From contig JAOTOM010002316.1 of assembly GCA_034440615.1 (NCBI GenBank), forward strand, positions 34,244 through 98,243: DNA of 64,000 nucleotides, written 5' to 3'. The position numbers and the translations under genes were made by a program. The DNA comes from Ashinkailepas kermadecensis. Lineage: Eukaryota; Arthropoda; Thecostraca; Neolepadidae. The notes below the pieces were generated by a model, which saw only the letters and a program-made list of their open reading frames with translations, was not told the origin of the DNA and ran no database searches. How positions within the stretch are numbered: position 1 is the stretch's first letter; each line of letters begins with the position of its first letter. This document shows positions 23,696 to 35,310 of the stretch, piece by piece.

Positions 23696-25718
23696 CTGTC
23701 CGCTGAATTACCAACACAGATTCATCCAATAGTACCTTGATATCGTAATTTATCCCGACATTAATCGAGCTTCCCAGCCGCACAACATTGGCAGCTGCGA
23801 ATATTTTCACCCTGCTTATCTCAAGAACGACTAGGCTGACTTTAAAAATTCAGAAGGAAATCCATAGCATGGTGCGTGCGATCCCAGAGCGCAGGCGAAT
23901 CTCGTGACGAATCTCGTGACGAATCTCGTTACGAATCTCGTTACGCCGCGCCGGCCTCGTCTGTACTGCGGTACGTTTCAAGCTATAACTGAGCCATTTT
24001 TGTCGACAATAACAGTCCATAGGTTACAACAGGACAATTCTACATGCACTGGTATAAATCATTCTTAATGATCCCATCACGCACCACCTGATGTTCATAC
24101 CGGCATGTAAAAAGCAGCCAATGGCGTGGCCAGGAATAGGTTGGTGACCCACCCAGAAGTTGGGAGGTGCCCACCCAACTTTTCGATGACAAGGTAAATG
24201 ACGAAGTTTTGGGAAAGCAGTCACATGTTGCCTATCTTTCCCTCTCCGGGATCCAGAGGAACAGGCCAGGATGAGGGGGTGGGTATCAATTGCTCCTTGT
24301 TGATGGTCCTTCTTTGCAGTCAGCGCCAAAAACACCTATGATTTTCTCATGCTTAAATACTACCAATAGTGATCGTGAGGTTTTGGACCAGAGGCGTCGC
24401 CAGATAATTATGTTAGAAAGGATCTCGAGATGCCTAATAGGAAGACTGCCAAAGTCGTTGGCCATTGGGCGAATAACCTGGCTCCGCCACTGGGTGCGAT
24501 GTATTGTAATCGCTTGTCCTGATTTCACTTATCCTGTTCTTGATCCGCCATTGGCAAAGCGTCACCCTCGTCGCGCCATTCATTGCGGTGGCTTCAATAG
24601 TGGATGTCCTGAATGCCACTTGCCACCTGCTGGATCCGCCATTTGGGTAGTCTTCGGGCTCCGACACTACTTGTGATGCATTACTACCGTTTTTTTTTCC
24701 CGAATTCAGCACAACCAACTTTTCGTTGGCAACGTAAATGATAAAGTTTTGGAAAAACGGTCACATGTTGCCTATTTTTCCCTCTTCTGGATCCCCTCCC
24801 CAGACATGATCAGGCTCAAAATATGCAGTTGCGTAAATACGCAAGGTAGCATGAACAATTGAATTCAGAATTATAGTCACCTCAACATGGCACAATGCAA
24901 ATATTCAGATGCATGTGCTGTTTTCGTTAAAATTTTCGTAAAAGTTTATCGGAGATGCTTCACAAACGTTCACTTCTGGAGCAGCCTGTGACCTCCGGTC
25001 GACCTCATGTGACCCTGCAGACATTGATCTGGGGTCGTACAATGTATGCATGTCGCAGAGAGTTCAATACAGCCGTAGCCGTAGCCGAATTTTGTGGTTC
25101 TAGCTTCAGTAGTTTTCCAGACCTTAGAGAAGCGGAATTTGACCATATCACTTCCACCCATCCTAGTTTCGCTGAGAGTTCCACCCATCCTAGTTCCACC
25201 CATCCTATGCTGAGAGACCTTCCGGTGCGCATCATAATCCGCGCCGTCTCGGATATTCTTCTTCGCTCTCTCCTAAGGTTTCCGCGTTGGTGGACAAAAC
25301 TGCATGCGGCAACGAGGCGAAATTTGGCGTACCTTTTCCCACGTCAAATCGACATGTTGTGTGAAAACTTTCAGGTCAGATCATCCACGGTCACCGAGTT
25401 AGTCAAGGTCAAGTGATGTCACCTCCAAAAAGTTTAACCAGTCGTCACACTTTAGCGGGTTAGGATATTGGAATGAAACTTTTAGCGTTGGTCTATCTGT
25501 TAGGACGCAACAAAAAGCACCAGATGAATTTTTGACTTTTTGCGTTCTTCATGACTTATTGTTTTGGATGTTTGCCCATTGAGACTAAAATTGAAGATTC
25601 TAGTTCAGCTAAGCACTTTTTATGAGGATACATTTGTTTAACACGCGCCCTGGGGGCCTCTGAGGCGGATCCCGCCCCCATAAGATCTCGGCTCTTATTA
25701 TAGCTAGAGTAAGACAAT
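23696..25718. other. unassigned intergenic sequence
   Basis: No supported gene. A short GACGAATCTCGT repeat lies at 23,896-23,945. Two diverged direct copies of about 95 bp start near CAACTTTTCGATGACAAGG (24,175) and CAACTTTTCGTTGGCAACG (24,716); both run to a GGATCC, probably copies of an interspersed repeat. The 153-codon open frame at 24,955-25,416 has no recognisable domain. Confidence 0.45.
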
Positions 25719-26335
25719 TTTCAGGGTAGATGTATATCGTAGTGAATTATATTGTGTGCGAATTCCATTACCTTAGGTCAATACCTTCAAGGTCAAATGA
25801 GGTCACATATGTCATATTTGGCTTGTTTTGAGTGGCTGGGCTTGACATGGTCATGGATTGCTGCGATGGTGTTAAATCCTACAAATGGTCATCAATAATG
25901 CTTTGGACATGACTAATCATGCAATACAGATGATAGATCCGAAATTTCACCTCAGGTCACCTATACATCAGCACTTTATCGGGTCAGTTACCGGTTCCAG
26001 TTACCGGAACCGGGTAACTGGACATTTTCAAGGACATTTTCAGGGTAGATGTGTATCGTGGTGAACTCTATTGTGTGCGAATTTCATGACCTTACATCAA
26101 TATCTTCAAGGTCAAATGAGGTTACATATGCCACATGAGGTTTGTTTTGCGTGGCTTGGCTTGACATGGTCATGGGTCGCTGCGATTGTATTTAAATGCT
26201 CCAAACGGGCATCAATGATGCTTTGGACATAACTAATGATGCAATACAGATGATAGATACGGAATTTGACCTCAGGTCACCTACATATCAGCACTTTTCG
26301 GGTCAGTTAACGGCTCCAGTTACCGGAACCGGGAC
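25719..26335. repeat. ~319-bp direct duplication
   Basis: Two tandem copies beginning TTTCAGGGTAGATGT at 25,719 and 26,038. Matching words continue through GGTCAAATGAGGT, GACATGGTCATGG, GCTTTGGACAT and TTACCGGAACCGGG. Each copy ends in an ACCGGT/ACCGGAACCGG-rich palindromic stretch. Divergence is moderate, and no coding potential is evident. Confidence 0.8.
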
Positions 26336-27423
26336 GCCCGCCGGATCAGCGGGCGATCCGACGCAATCGGCTTCACGAAGAAAGGGCTGAAGCACATGAA
26401 TGAAGTATGGAAACGCTTAGGTTCACAATGACAAAAACGGAAGTTTTCAGTAGGGAGTAGCATGCAAAATGGCATGAATCGCATGACTGTCATTTGTGTT
26501 TATGACAACCTTCCAGTTGAGCAAGTTTGGTTCTATTGATCTGTCATGAACTTGACCTGAGTTGACCTTGGTGACCTAGCATGATCTTGAAGCAATATAG
26601 CATAACAATATACATCAAGCAAGTCACTAGTACTGCCACGAACACTTCCCTTTTGCCGATATACGGGAAGCGCATCAGCGACGATTTTTGTGGTCTGACG
26701 ATACTAAATAATTTGACTTTGACGGCCTCTAACTCGAAATTTTGTAGCCGATTTTCATCTTTCTTGTTTTAAGCGACGCGCGGACATTTCTGAGCAGGTA
26801 CACAAAAATGGCGTATATCTACAGATAAAATCGGGAGTTATTTACGAAAAATCGGAGTGGTGGGCGGTTTTTGCCCCCCCCCCCCTCTCCAGTTCGCGTG
26901 TTAAAGCAACGTTTCTTGGTACGCTTTAACCATGAGAAAGGATAAATTGAAAAATTGACAACTCAGAAGTTTGGAAATATAAAAACAAAAACGATTATTT
27001 TTGTTTAGGGAAACATTTTGCGACCATCGTCGATTTTACCATCCTTTTCTGATTTCAAACAAGTTTTCTGATATAAATATTTCGCAAAATAATCTCTCCA
27101 GAGCTAAAAACATGACGTTAGTCGTGACCACATAAACCTCTCTAGTGACGTTACTTTGAGGGGAGAACATTTTGTGGGTGGTTTTGCTCCCTACTCGTCG
27201 AGCGCTGCCCGATGACACCACTTTCGTTTTCGTACGACGCTTAGCTTGGAGATTAGAGTGGGGTGCAATACGACCCCTCCGAGATGGGGTGTGAGGATCT
27301 GACCGGGAAGACGGAGTTAAGGAATGATTGAAAAAAAGATCAATATTTTGCCGTGATTTTGCCAGAACTGCATTTGAACTCTCATTCGCCGGAATAGAAG
27401 GCCTGAAGTAACCTCCCTCTCTC
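26336..27423. other. unassigned intergenic sequence
   Basis: AT-rich single-copy sequence with a C run at 26,875. No supported gene. Confidence 0.4.
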
Positions 27424-27520
27424 TTATATATATATATATATATATATATTGAGTACTATTTTGACAAGTTATACGTAAGTGGCACAATGATAAAAAGCTA
27501 TATTTCCACCAGAAAACACA

Positions 27521-27557
27521 TCACCAACGTTTCGGCCAAAGGCCTTCTTCAGGGTGA
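27521..27557 (-). ncRNA. hammerhead-ribozyme-like motif (left arm)
   Basis: Read on the minus strand: TCACC (27557-27553), CTGAAGA, an extra A, GGCC-TTT-GGCC, GAAA, CGT, T, then GGTGA (27525-27521). The order and pairing fit a minimal type I hammerhead; the arms of stem I pair over five bases. Same motif as in the right arm, opposite strand. Confidence 0.6.
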
Positions 27558-28006
27558 CACAATTACCAAATTTAACAAGTTTAAGCACGCAATCACGCAC
27601 TCGAATTTCTGCGCTCAGAACGTGACACGAATCGCAGCCTCTCGCTGGGCTGACGAACGATATAGTTCAAAACACTGCGTCAATGGCGAAGGGCGACAAA
27701 ACGGAATACACAAAGCCATGGATGGCACTCAAAGAATGCCAGATCCCATATCACACATCGCGCTGCGTGTGTATGTGTGCGTGCGTGTGTGCGTGTGCGT
27801 GTGTGTGTGTGTGTTTGTGTGTGTAGCTTTTGGTCGAACTCTCTATCCCGGGTCCGATGCTCGCTGTACCTCCACCACATCGTCCCGCACCAGATACGCT
27901 ATCACGCTGGCAAGCTCAACAAATCCAGGGGAATTATTGATACAATCCTCGGTATCGATAAATGCGGCCTCTACAGCCTGCCTCCTAAATTTGTCCTTTG
28001 TTTGGG

Positions 28007-28315
28007 TTATTTCACAGGCACCATCCCATCGCGGAAGGTGCCCCTCTTTCTCCCCGTGAACAACCAAAGCGCTCGACATCCTGTGATATGTAAGATCGGC
28101 CCTGGTTCGTGGACACGTTGTTGAAGAGAACGCCCTGTCTCACCAATGTAAGCCTTACCACACCCACTGCATGGGATCCTGTATACCACAGAACGACGTT
28201 TGCTCTCACTGGGTTTAGATATCGGTGCCCTGACTACTAAGTCCCTGATTTTCCTTCCTGATGATTCCACTAAACTTATCCTCCCCCCCATGAACGTTTT
28301 GTCGCCCTTCGCCAT
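28007..28315 (-). pseudogene. GIY-YIG endonuclease fragment of a Penelope-like element
   Basis: Minus-strand open stretch of about 102 codons. The core reads VVYRIPCSGCGKAYIGETGR followed by SLQQRVHE. This is the GIY-YIG nuclease N-terminal part: the VYxIPC tyrosine strand, a CxxC pair typical of Penelope-like GIY-YIG domains, YIGETGR, and the catalytic Arg of xxRVxEH. It stops soon after that Arg and enters unrelated codons (GPILHITGC onward), so the C-terminal Glu and metal-binding half are out of frame or missing. Upstream in the same orientation lies only the element arm, not RT. Confidence 0.8.
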
Positions 28316-28440
28316 TGACGCAGTGTTTTGAACTATATCGTTCGTCAGCCCAGCGAGAGGCTGCGATTCGTGTCACGTTCTGAGCGCAGAAATTCGAGTG
28401 CGTGACTGCGTGCTTAAACTTGTTAAATTTGGTAATTGTG

Positions 28441-28477
28441 TCACCCTGAAGAAGGCCTTTGGCCGAAACGTTGGTGA
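28441..28477 (+). ncRNA. hammerhead-ribozyme-like motif (right arm)
   Basis: Stem I strands TCACC (28441-28445) and GGTGA (28473-28477) pair fully. Core CTGAAGA (28446-28452) fits CUGANGA. Stem II is GGCC-TTT-GGCC (28454-28464), GAAA follows (28465-28468), and ACGT (28468-28471) would be a tiny stem III with T28472 at the cleavage position. ACGT is self-complementary, so stem III could form between two molecules, as known for dimeric hammerheads of Penelope-like elements. One extra A (28453) lies before stem II, which may weaken activity. Confidence 0.6.
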
Positions 28478-28518
28478 TGTGTTTTCTGGTGGAAATATAG
28501 TTTTTTATCATTGTGCCA

Positions 28519-28572
<54 letters not shown>

Positions 28573-28579
<7 letters not shown>

Positions 28580-29451
28580 TTGGGGTTCAAGATATTTCTT
28601 AACACTGTAATAATTATTGGGTGGAATTATGGGAGTTCAAGAACGTCTCAGTGTAGTACAATAATTGCAGTGTATTAACCTTATATGAATCACTATGCTG
28701 TCAGGAAAAGCACCTCGAAAGTATTACAGCTAAGATAAGGACGTGAGGAAAGGCGGAAGCAAGCATTAACTCTGATTAACTGTGAAGATGTCTAGTCCCT
28801 AAAAAATGTTTGTTGCATGGACCTGTTAATATTCCGTATGCCGCACGTGCAATTATGATTTCTACGTATTGCTAGTTTGGTTCGGGCTGCGGCACCATGT
28901 CCGCCTCCACGATTTCCAGCGCCCGTCCCACCTCCCAATCGGACCTTTCCCATTTCCGACTATTGCGCCGATCTTATCAGCTGTTTATTGAGTCGGCACG
29001 TGCGCGTATGCCATCGTTCGCCCGCCAATGGCTGGCTTCCTATTGTCCGTAGGTTCTGGCGACAATGTCGCGACTGGTGTCAACAGACGACGGGCACCTC
29101 CCTTCCGGAGATGTTACGGAGAGATAGCACGTGTCCGTGTCAATGGACAAATCGCAGCTGGGAATTGTCGGAATGTAGTTGTGTGAATGTATGTTCGTAG
29201 CTCAGGGAACATGTCATGTTCCTGCTCGCAGCGAGATCAGTTTGCCGTGAATGTTGTGTGCATGTATGTTTAGAATTCAGGGAGCTTGTCATGTTGCCGC
29301 TCATTGTAAGATGAGTTCGGGCCGTGGATGTAAGATGAGTCCGGCACAGTTGGAAACAGCTAACAGAGCAGCTTATGTGACGAATCAGTTTGGTTTCATA
29401 GTGTAATCCACGATGAATGGCAGACATTCGCGGAACGCAGCGTTTTTCACT
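28573..29451. other. unassigned intergenic sequence
   Basis: AT-rich to about 28,870, then GC-rich to 29,170. No supported gene. Bases 28,880-29,060 look compositionally like a conserved non-coding block, without proof. Confidence 0.4.
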
Positions 29452-30605
29452 GCCGCACCCTCTGCATTACAGACAGCCTGCACCACAAACAGCCTGCACC
29501 ACAGACAGACTGCACCACAGACAGCTGCACCACAAACAGCCTGCAACATAGACAGCCTACACCACAGACAGCCTGCACCACAGACAGACTGCACCACAGA
29601 CAGCCTACACCACATACAGCTGCACCACAGATAGCCTGCACCACAGACAGCCTACACCACAGACAGCCTGCACCACAGACAGCCTACGCTATACACGACC
29701 TACACCACAGACAGCCTGCACCACAGACAGCCTACGCTATACACGACCTACACCACAGACAGCCTACACCACAGACAGCCTACACCACAGACAGCCTACA
29801 CCACAAATAGCTTGCACCACAGACAGCCTACACGACAGAAAGCTTACACCACAGACCGCTACACCACAGACAGCCTACACCACAGACAGCCTACACCACA
29901 GACAGCCTACATCACAGACAGCCTGCACCACAGACAGCCTGCACCAGAGACAGCCTATACCACAGACAGCCTACACCACAGGCAGCCTGCACCACACACA
30001 ACTTGCACCACAGACAACTGCACCACAAACAGCCTGCACCACAGGCAGCTGCACCACAGACAGCCTGCACCACAGACAGCCTGCACCACAGACAGCTGCA
30101 CCACAGACAGCTGCACTACAAACAGCCTGCACCACAGACAGCCTGCATCACAGACAGCTGCACCACAGACAGCTGCACCACAAACAGCCTGCACCACAGA
30201 CAGCTGCACCACAGGCAACTGTACCACAGACAGTTGCACCGCAAACAGCCTGCACCTCAGACAGCTGCACCACAGGCAGCTGCACCACAGACAGCCTGCA
30301 CCACAGACAGCTGCCCCACAGACAGCTGCACCACAAACAGCCTGCACCACATACAGCTGTACCACAGGCAGCTGTACCACAGATAGCTGCACCACAAACA
30401 GCCTGCACCACAAACAGCCTGCACCACAGACAGCTGCACCACAGACAGCTGCACCACAAACAGCCTGCACCACAGACAGCTGCACCACAGACAAGCCAAC
30501 ATCACATACAGCCTGCACCACAGACAGCTGCACCACAGACAGCTGCACCACAAACAGCCTGCACCACAGACAGCTGCACCACAGGCAGCTGCACCACGGG
30601 CCGTT
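29452..30605. repeat. 15/16-bp minisatellite, ~1.15 kb
   Basis: About 75 copies of a 15-16-bp unit, (C)CTGCACCACAGACAG. Variants are CTACACCACAGACAG (left part) and CTGCACCACAAACAG (regularly spaced in the right part). Mixing 15- and 16-bp units shifts frame, yet the word set is nearly stop-free, so a 383-codon plus frame and a 324-codon minus frame appear. These are false ORFs. Confidence 0.96.
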
Positions 30606-31209
30606 GACAGCCGAGGCTGCTGCGGCCCATTGTTGGTTTAGCGGACCACTAACGTCTGACAGACAGACAGACGTTAGTGACAATGGCGCCACGACTGCCA
30701 CCAGCGGCCATTGCAAGTCACCATGGCATTGCAACCGGATCTTCACCAGCTGGGTGAGGGCAGTGTACAGCTGGTGGGTCGGCCATGCTGGCGACCGTGT
30801 GATCGGAATTCCATGTGACATTGTCTGTGTGACATTCCATGTGACATTCCATGTGACATTCCATGTGCACATTGTCTGTGTATACATCACATGGGAATTC
30901 CATGTAATGTATACACAGATAATGTGCATTCCATTAGTTCGATTGATTGATTGGATTGGGTGACTTGGGGTTAGAACTTAACACTCCGTAGTTTAGGTTA
31001 GTGGACTGGCCATGTGATCTGTAGTGTAACTCGATGCCTATATCAAATATGGTGATAGCATATGTTGCAATGCACATTTGCATAAGATGTGGATTTACTT
31101 TCGCATAATCATGGTAGCTAAGATATTGCATAACCAAAATGCTGGTAGATTAAATATTCTTCGTCATCTAGTTTGTATATATTTATTTAGCGAATAGGTT
31201 TAACTATAT
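30606..31209. other. unassigned spacer
   Basis: Contains GACAGACAGACAG near 30,658 and a short TGTGACATTCCA repeat at 30,818-30,865. A GATTGATTGATTGGATTGGG stretch near 30,939 could be another SINE tail remnant. No gene. Confidence 0.45.
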
Positions 31210-32312
31210 TGCTAGATTCTAGGACAAATGCACGTAAGGACAAATGTAAGTATGGCAAATGTACGTAACCAAATGTACGTAAGCAAATGTACGTAAGCAA
31301 ATGTACGTAAGCAAATGTACGTAAGCAAATGTACGTAAGCAAATGTACGTAAGCAAATGCACGTATTCCCAAAAGTACGTATGACAAATGTACATAAGCG
31401 CAGATGTACGAAAGCGCAAAAGTAAGTATGACAAAAGTACGTATGACTAATGTACGTAAGAGCAAACGTATGTATGACAAAAGTACGTAAACAAATGTAC
31501 CTAAGCGCAAATGTAGTAAGCGCAAATGTACGTGAGCGCAAATGTACGTAAACGCAAAAGTACGTAAGCACAAATGTACGTATGTGCAAATGCACATGAG
31601 CGCAAATGTACGTATGCGCAAATGTACGTAAACGCAAAAGTACCTAAGCGCAATTGTACATATGCGCAAATGTACATAAGCGCAAACGTACTTAAGCGCA
31701 AATGTACGTATGCGTAAATGTACGTAATTTCAAATGTATGTAAGCACAAAGGCATGTCAGGGCAAATGCACGTATGCACAAATGTACACAAGCAAAAAGT
31801 ATGTCAGCGCCAATGTACGTAAGCGCAAATATGCGCAAACGCAAAAGTAAGTAAGCGCAAATGTACGTATGTGTAAATGTACGTAAGCGCAAATGTACGT
31901 ATGCGTAAATGTACGTAATTGCAAATGTACGTAAGCGCAAATGTACGTAAGCGCAAATGTACGTAAGCGCAAAAGTACGTAAGCGCAAATGTATTTGTGC
32001 GCAATTGTACGTAAGCGCAAGAGTATGTCAGCGCAAATGTGCGTATGAGCCAACATACACTAGTGCAAATGTGCGTACGTGGAAAAGTACGTACGAGCAA
32101 ATGTGCGTCAATGCAAATGTACGTATGCCTAAAGGTACGTACATTGACCCATACGTACAATTGTTCTTGCAAACTTTTACGTTTACGTACAGCTACGTTT
32201 AAGTACATTTGCGTTTACGTACATTTTCCCCGGCGTATATTTGCACTTACGTACATTTCCGCATACGTACATTTGCGTATACGTACTTTTGCGCATACGT
32301 ACATTTGCGCTT
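31210..32312. repeat. strand-switching TACGTAAGCGCAAATG minisatellite
   Basis: From 31,230 to about 32,150 the plus strand repeats TACGTAAGCGCAAATG (16 bp) and, at the left, a 14-bp form TACGTAAGCAAATG. After about 32,165 the same unit appears as its reverse complement (TACATTTGCGCTTACG forms) to 32,312. The array is therefore a large imperfect inverted repeat, with arms of about 900 and 150 bp. Every unit contains the palindrome TACGTA or CGTACG-like words. Confidence 0.93.
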
Positions 32313-33178
32313 ACGTTCGAATATTATCGTTATGGACGTGGTTAGAAGACGTGACCAGTCATTTCTGGTGCAAATGCGCACTTTTCTGTTGACGAGCACT
32401 AACATGAAAAATGGGGCCTTGAGCGAAATAATATATAATGAATGAGAACGTAAAACTTTACACAAATATCAACCTGGTGTATCCTGACCTAACCGAGCTG
32501 AACCCTTTTCAGAACAATACCTTTTGTATCCTAAAAAATACATTTTTCTTTAAAAATGTCAAAGTTTCAACAACAAACGTAGCCTGACCGAACCGAACAT
32601 AGCCCAGCCTACCATCCGTTCAAAGAAAAGAAGCAAAAATGCAAATATTCCACACAAAATTCCAACATTTTCCCCACTTTAGAAAACCTAACCCAGCCCA
32701 GCCTACTCTAGCTAACCTCTTCCATTGCTTTTCGGATGGAACACGTATGCAAAATTGCGTTGTGAACATCATAAGCTGTAATAATACCATTGTGGTATGC
32801 CTCTCCCCTCCCCCCACAGTATCGTGGTGTCCCCCACCACAATCATTTTGGAGAAGTCACACCCCTGGGCATGTGTATGCTCGGCTCCTCGCGTGCACCA
32901 TCTAGTTGGCGTCAATCTCCACGCCGGCGGACAGGCACGAGATGAGCGCGTTGCACGGGCTGCTGCGGCAGCCACCGTGTGGTTGTGTGGTCGGCAGCCG
33001 CCCTGCTTGCGGCCGTAATTAATGGCAGCCCTCTCCCGGCCGTCGGGCCAAATTCCGACCGACTCAGAGGCCATCGACGGCGCACAATGGCCTCGTAGAG
33101 AGGTGTCACTGGCAGTCACGAGCGGCGCTGAGGCCGCGCTGATGGCAGAAGGTGCCGGTCATCGCGCGGCTGTCGGGG
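32313..33178. other. unassigned spacer with CCTAA-like words
   Basis: Bases 32,480-32,720 contain scattered CCTAACC/CCGAACC words similar to the repeats after 51 kb. The GC-rich part 32,870-33,170 has no domain-bearing ORF. Confidence 0.4.
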
Positions 33179-33692
33179 CGCGGAGTGGAGCCGCTGTGGA
33201 CGATAATCAGCCGGACGCGGAGTGGAGCTGCCGTGGACGATAATCAGCCGGCGTAGAGTGGAGCCGCCGTGGACGATAATCAGTCGGACGCGGAGTGGAG
33301 CTGCCGTGGACGATAATCAGCCGGCGTAGAGTGGAGCCGCCGTGGACGATAATCAGTCGGACGCGGAGTGGAGCCGCCGTGGACGATAATCAGCCGGACG
33401 CGGAGTGGAGCCGCCGTGGACGATAATCAGCCGGACGCGGAGTGGAGCCGCTGTGGACGATAATCAGCCGGACGCGGAGTGGAGCCGCCGTGGACGATAA
33501 TGAGCCGGGCGCGGAGTGGAGCCGCCGTGGACGATAATCAGCCGGATGCGGTGTGGAGCCGCCGTGGACGATAATCAGCCGGACGCGGAGTGGAGCCGCC
33601 GTGGACGCTAATCAGCCGGACGCGGAGTGGAGCAACCGTGAACGATAATCAGCCGGACGCAGAGTGGAGCCGCCGTGGACGATAATCAGCTG
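33179..33692. repeat. 37-bp minisatellite
   Basis: About 14 copies of a 37-bp unit: CCGGACGCGGAGTGGAGCCG, then CCGTGGACGATAATCAG. A shorter variant, CCGGCGTAGAGTGG, alternates with full units at 33,250-33,340, producing a two-unit higher-order repeat there. Confidence 0.95.
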
Positions 33693-34467
33693 GCCTCCAC
33701 AATCAGTAGCCACAATGGTAGCGGCGGCCCCGTGTGGGCTTAGCAATACATCAGCAGACATACATGCCCGGCGGCTGTTTGGCGACGTGTGATTTTGCTC
33801 CGATGACCGGCGATGACAGTGCACTGGACTCGGAGGCACACGGCAGTTAATTTATTGCCGCACATTGTCCAACGACTTGGTTTAATTTTCGCGGCACTTC
33901 GCAGCTGATTGCACGCTTCTCACAACGAATTATTGGCGTCGGCATAAATGACACGAATACGTGCAGTCTCGCGGGTAGAAAGAGAATTTCGTTGCCTGCG
34001 TGATTTGTTTTCATCGTGTTTCTTTTTCATTCAAAGAGCAACAATGAAACTATGAAACTATGGTGGTGGTGAATCACTGCAACAGCAAGCATTTAATTAT
34101 ACTATGCAAGTACCAAGAGGACCAGTAACACTTCAACTACGCATCTTCAACAGCTGGCAATTATTACCTTCGTGATCCAAGAACAGTCTGGTGCCTGAAG
34201 TAAGATACTCAATGACCGACAGATATCGACAACTTTTAGTACTGACCGAAAGAGGTGGTAGATAAAAATGATATATCTTATTACAGGTTGATACTTATTG
34301 AAACGAAAGCCCCCGATACAAAGTGTATTATTCAAAGTTACCTGCCGCGACTCGACCAGCTACTGCAGTGGCCACGGCTCGTCCAACTACCGCAGTGGCC
34401 ACGGCTCGAGCTGCTAAACGACAACCGGACGTATCGACTGTGTTTGCGGCCGGCCGCCGGTCCTGCC
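33693..34467. other. unassigned spacer
   Basis: Single-copy sequence; a short GTGGCCACGGCTCG duplication lies at 34,366-34,408. No supported gene. Confidence 0.4.
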
Positions 34468-35310
34468 TGACCAGGCGGAGGGTCCCACGACGTGTGGCCG
34501 ACACTGCCTGACCGGGTGGAGGGTCCCACGACGTATGGCCGACACTGCCTGACCAGGCGGAGGGTCCCACGACGTGTGGCCGACACTGTCTGACCAGGCG
34601 GAGGGTCCCACGACGTGTGGCCGACACTGCCTGACCAGGCGGAGGGTCCCACGACGTATGGGCGACACTGCCTGACCAGGCGGAGGGTCCCACGACGTAT
34701 GGGCGACACTGCCTGACCAGGCAGGGGGTCCCACGACGTGTGGCCGACACTGCCTGACCAGGCGGAGGGTCCCACGACGTGTGGCCGACACTGTCTGACC
34801 AGGCGGAGGGTCCCACGACGTGTGGCCGACACTGCCTGACCAGGCGGAGGGTCCCACGACGTATGGGCGACACTGCCTGACCAGGCGGAGGGTCCCACGA
34901 CGTATGGGCAACACTGCCTGACCAGGCAGGGGGTCCCACGACGTGTGGCCGACACTGCCTGACCAGGCGGAGGGTCCCACGACGTGTGGCCGACACTGTC
35001 TGACCAGGCGGAGGGTCCCACGACGTGTGGCCGACACTGCCTGACCGGGAGGAGGGTCCCACGACGTGTGGCCGACGCTGCCTGGCCGGGCGGAGGGTCC
35101 CACGACGTGTGGACGACACTGCCTGACCGGGCGGAGGGTCCCACGACGTGTGGCCGACACTGCCTGACCGGGCGGAGGGTCCCACGACGTGTGGCCGACA
35201 CTGCCTGACCGGGCGGAGGGTCCCACGACGTGTGACGACACTGCCTGACCGGGCGGAGGGTCCCACGACGTGTGGCCGACACTGCCTGGCCGGGCGGAGG
35301 GTCCCACGAC
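34468..35310. repeat. 41-bp minisatellite with 205-bp higher-order repeat
   Basis: About 21 copies of a 41-bp unit: TGACCAGGCGGAGGGTCCCA, then CGACGTGTGGCCGACACTGC and C. Units 3-7 (34,550-34,754) are repeated as units 8-12 (34,755-34,959), and again in part from 34,960. The same ordered variants mark the blocks: ACTGTC, normal, GTATGGGCG, GTATGGGC(G/A), GCAGGGGG. One unit near 35,230 is short by about 3 bp. Minus-strand frames of about 300 codons across it are false. Confidence 0.96.

Larger units (their letters stand above)
27424..28572 (-). mobile_element. Penelope-like element remnant with inverted arms
   Basis: Two arms of about 275 bp (27,424-27,703 and 28,298-28,572) are near-perfect inverted copies. 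Each ends outward in a (TA)n run and contains a TTTCGGCC-AAAGGCC-TTCTTCAGG type core. Between them, the minus strand carries a GIY-YIG endonuclease fragment that continues directly from the right arm. Terminal repeats in direct or inverted arrangement, hammerhead-like cores and a C-terminal GIY-YIG domain are hallmarks of Penelope-like retroelements. No RT domain remains, so this is a 5'-truncated, rearranged copy. Confidence 0.8.

Noticed and set aside
24955..25416. 153-codon plus-strand frame
   Set aside because: No domain or codon signal; contains an internal CCACCCATCCTAGTT repeat.
29812..30963. 383-codon plus-strand and 324-codon minus-strand frames
   Set aside because: Both run through a stop-poor 15/16-bp array and only end where it ends; unit-length changes should shift frame in a real gene.
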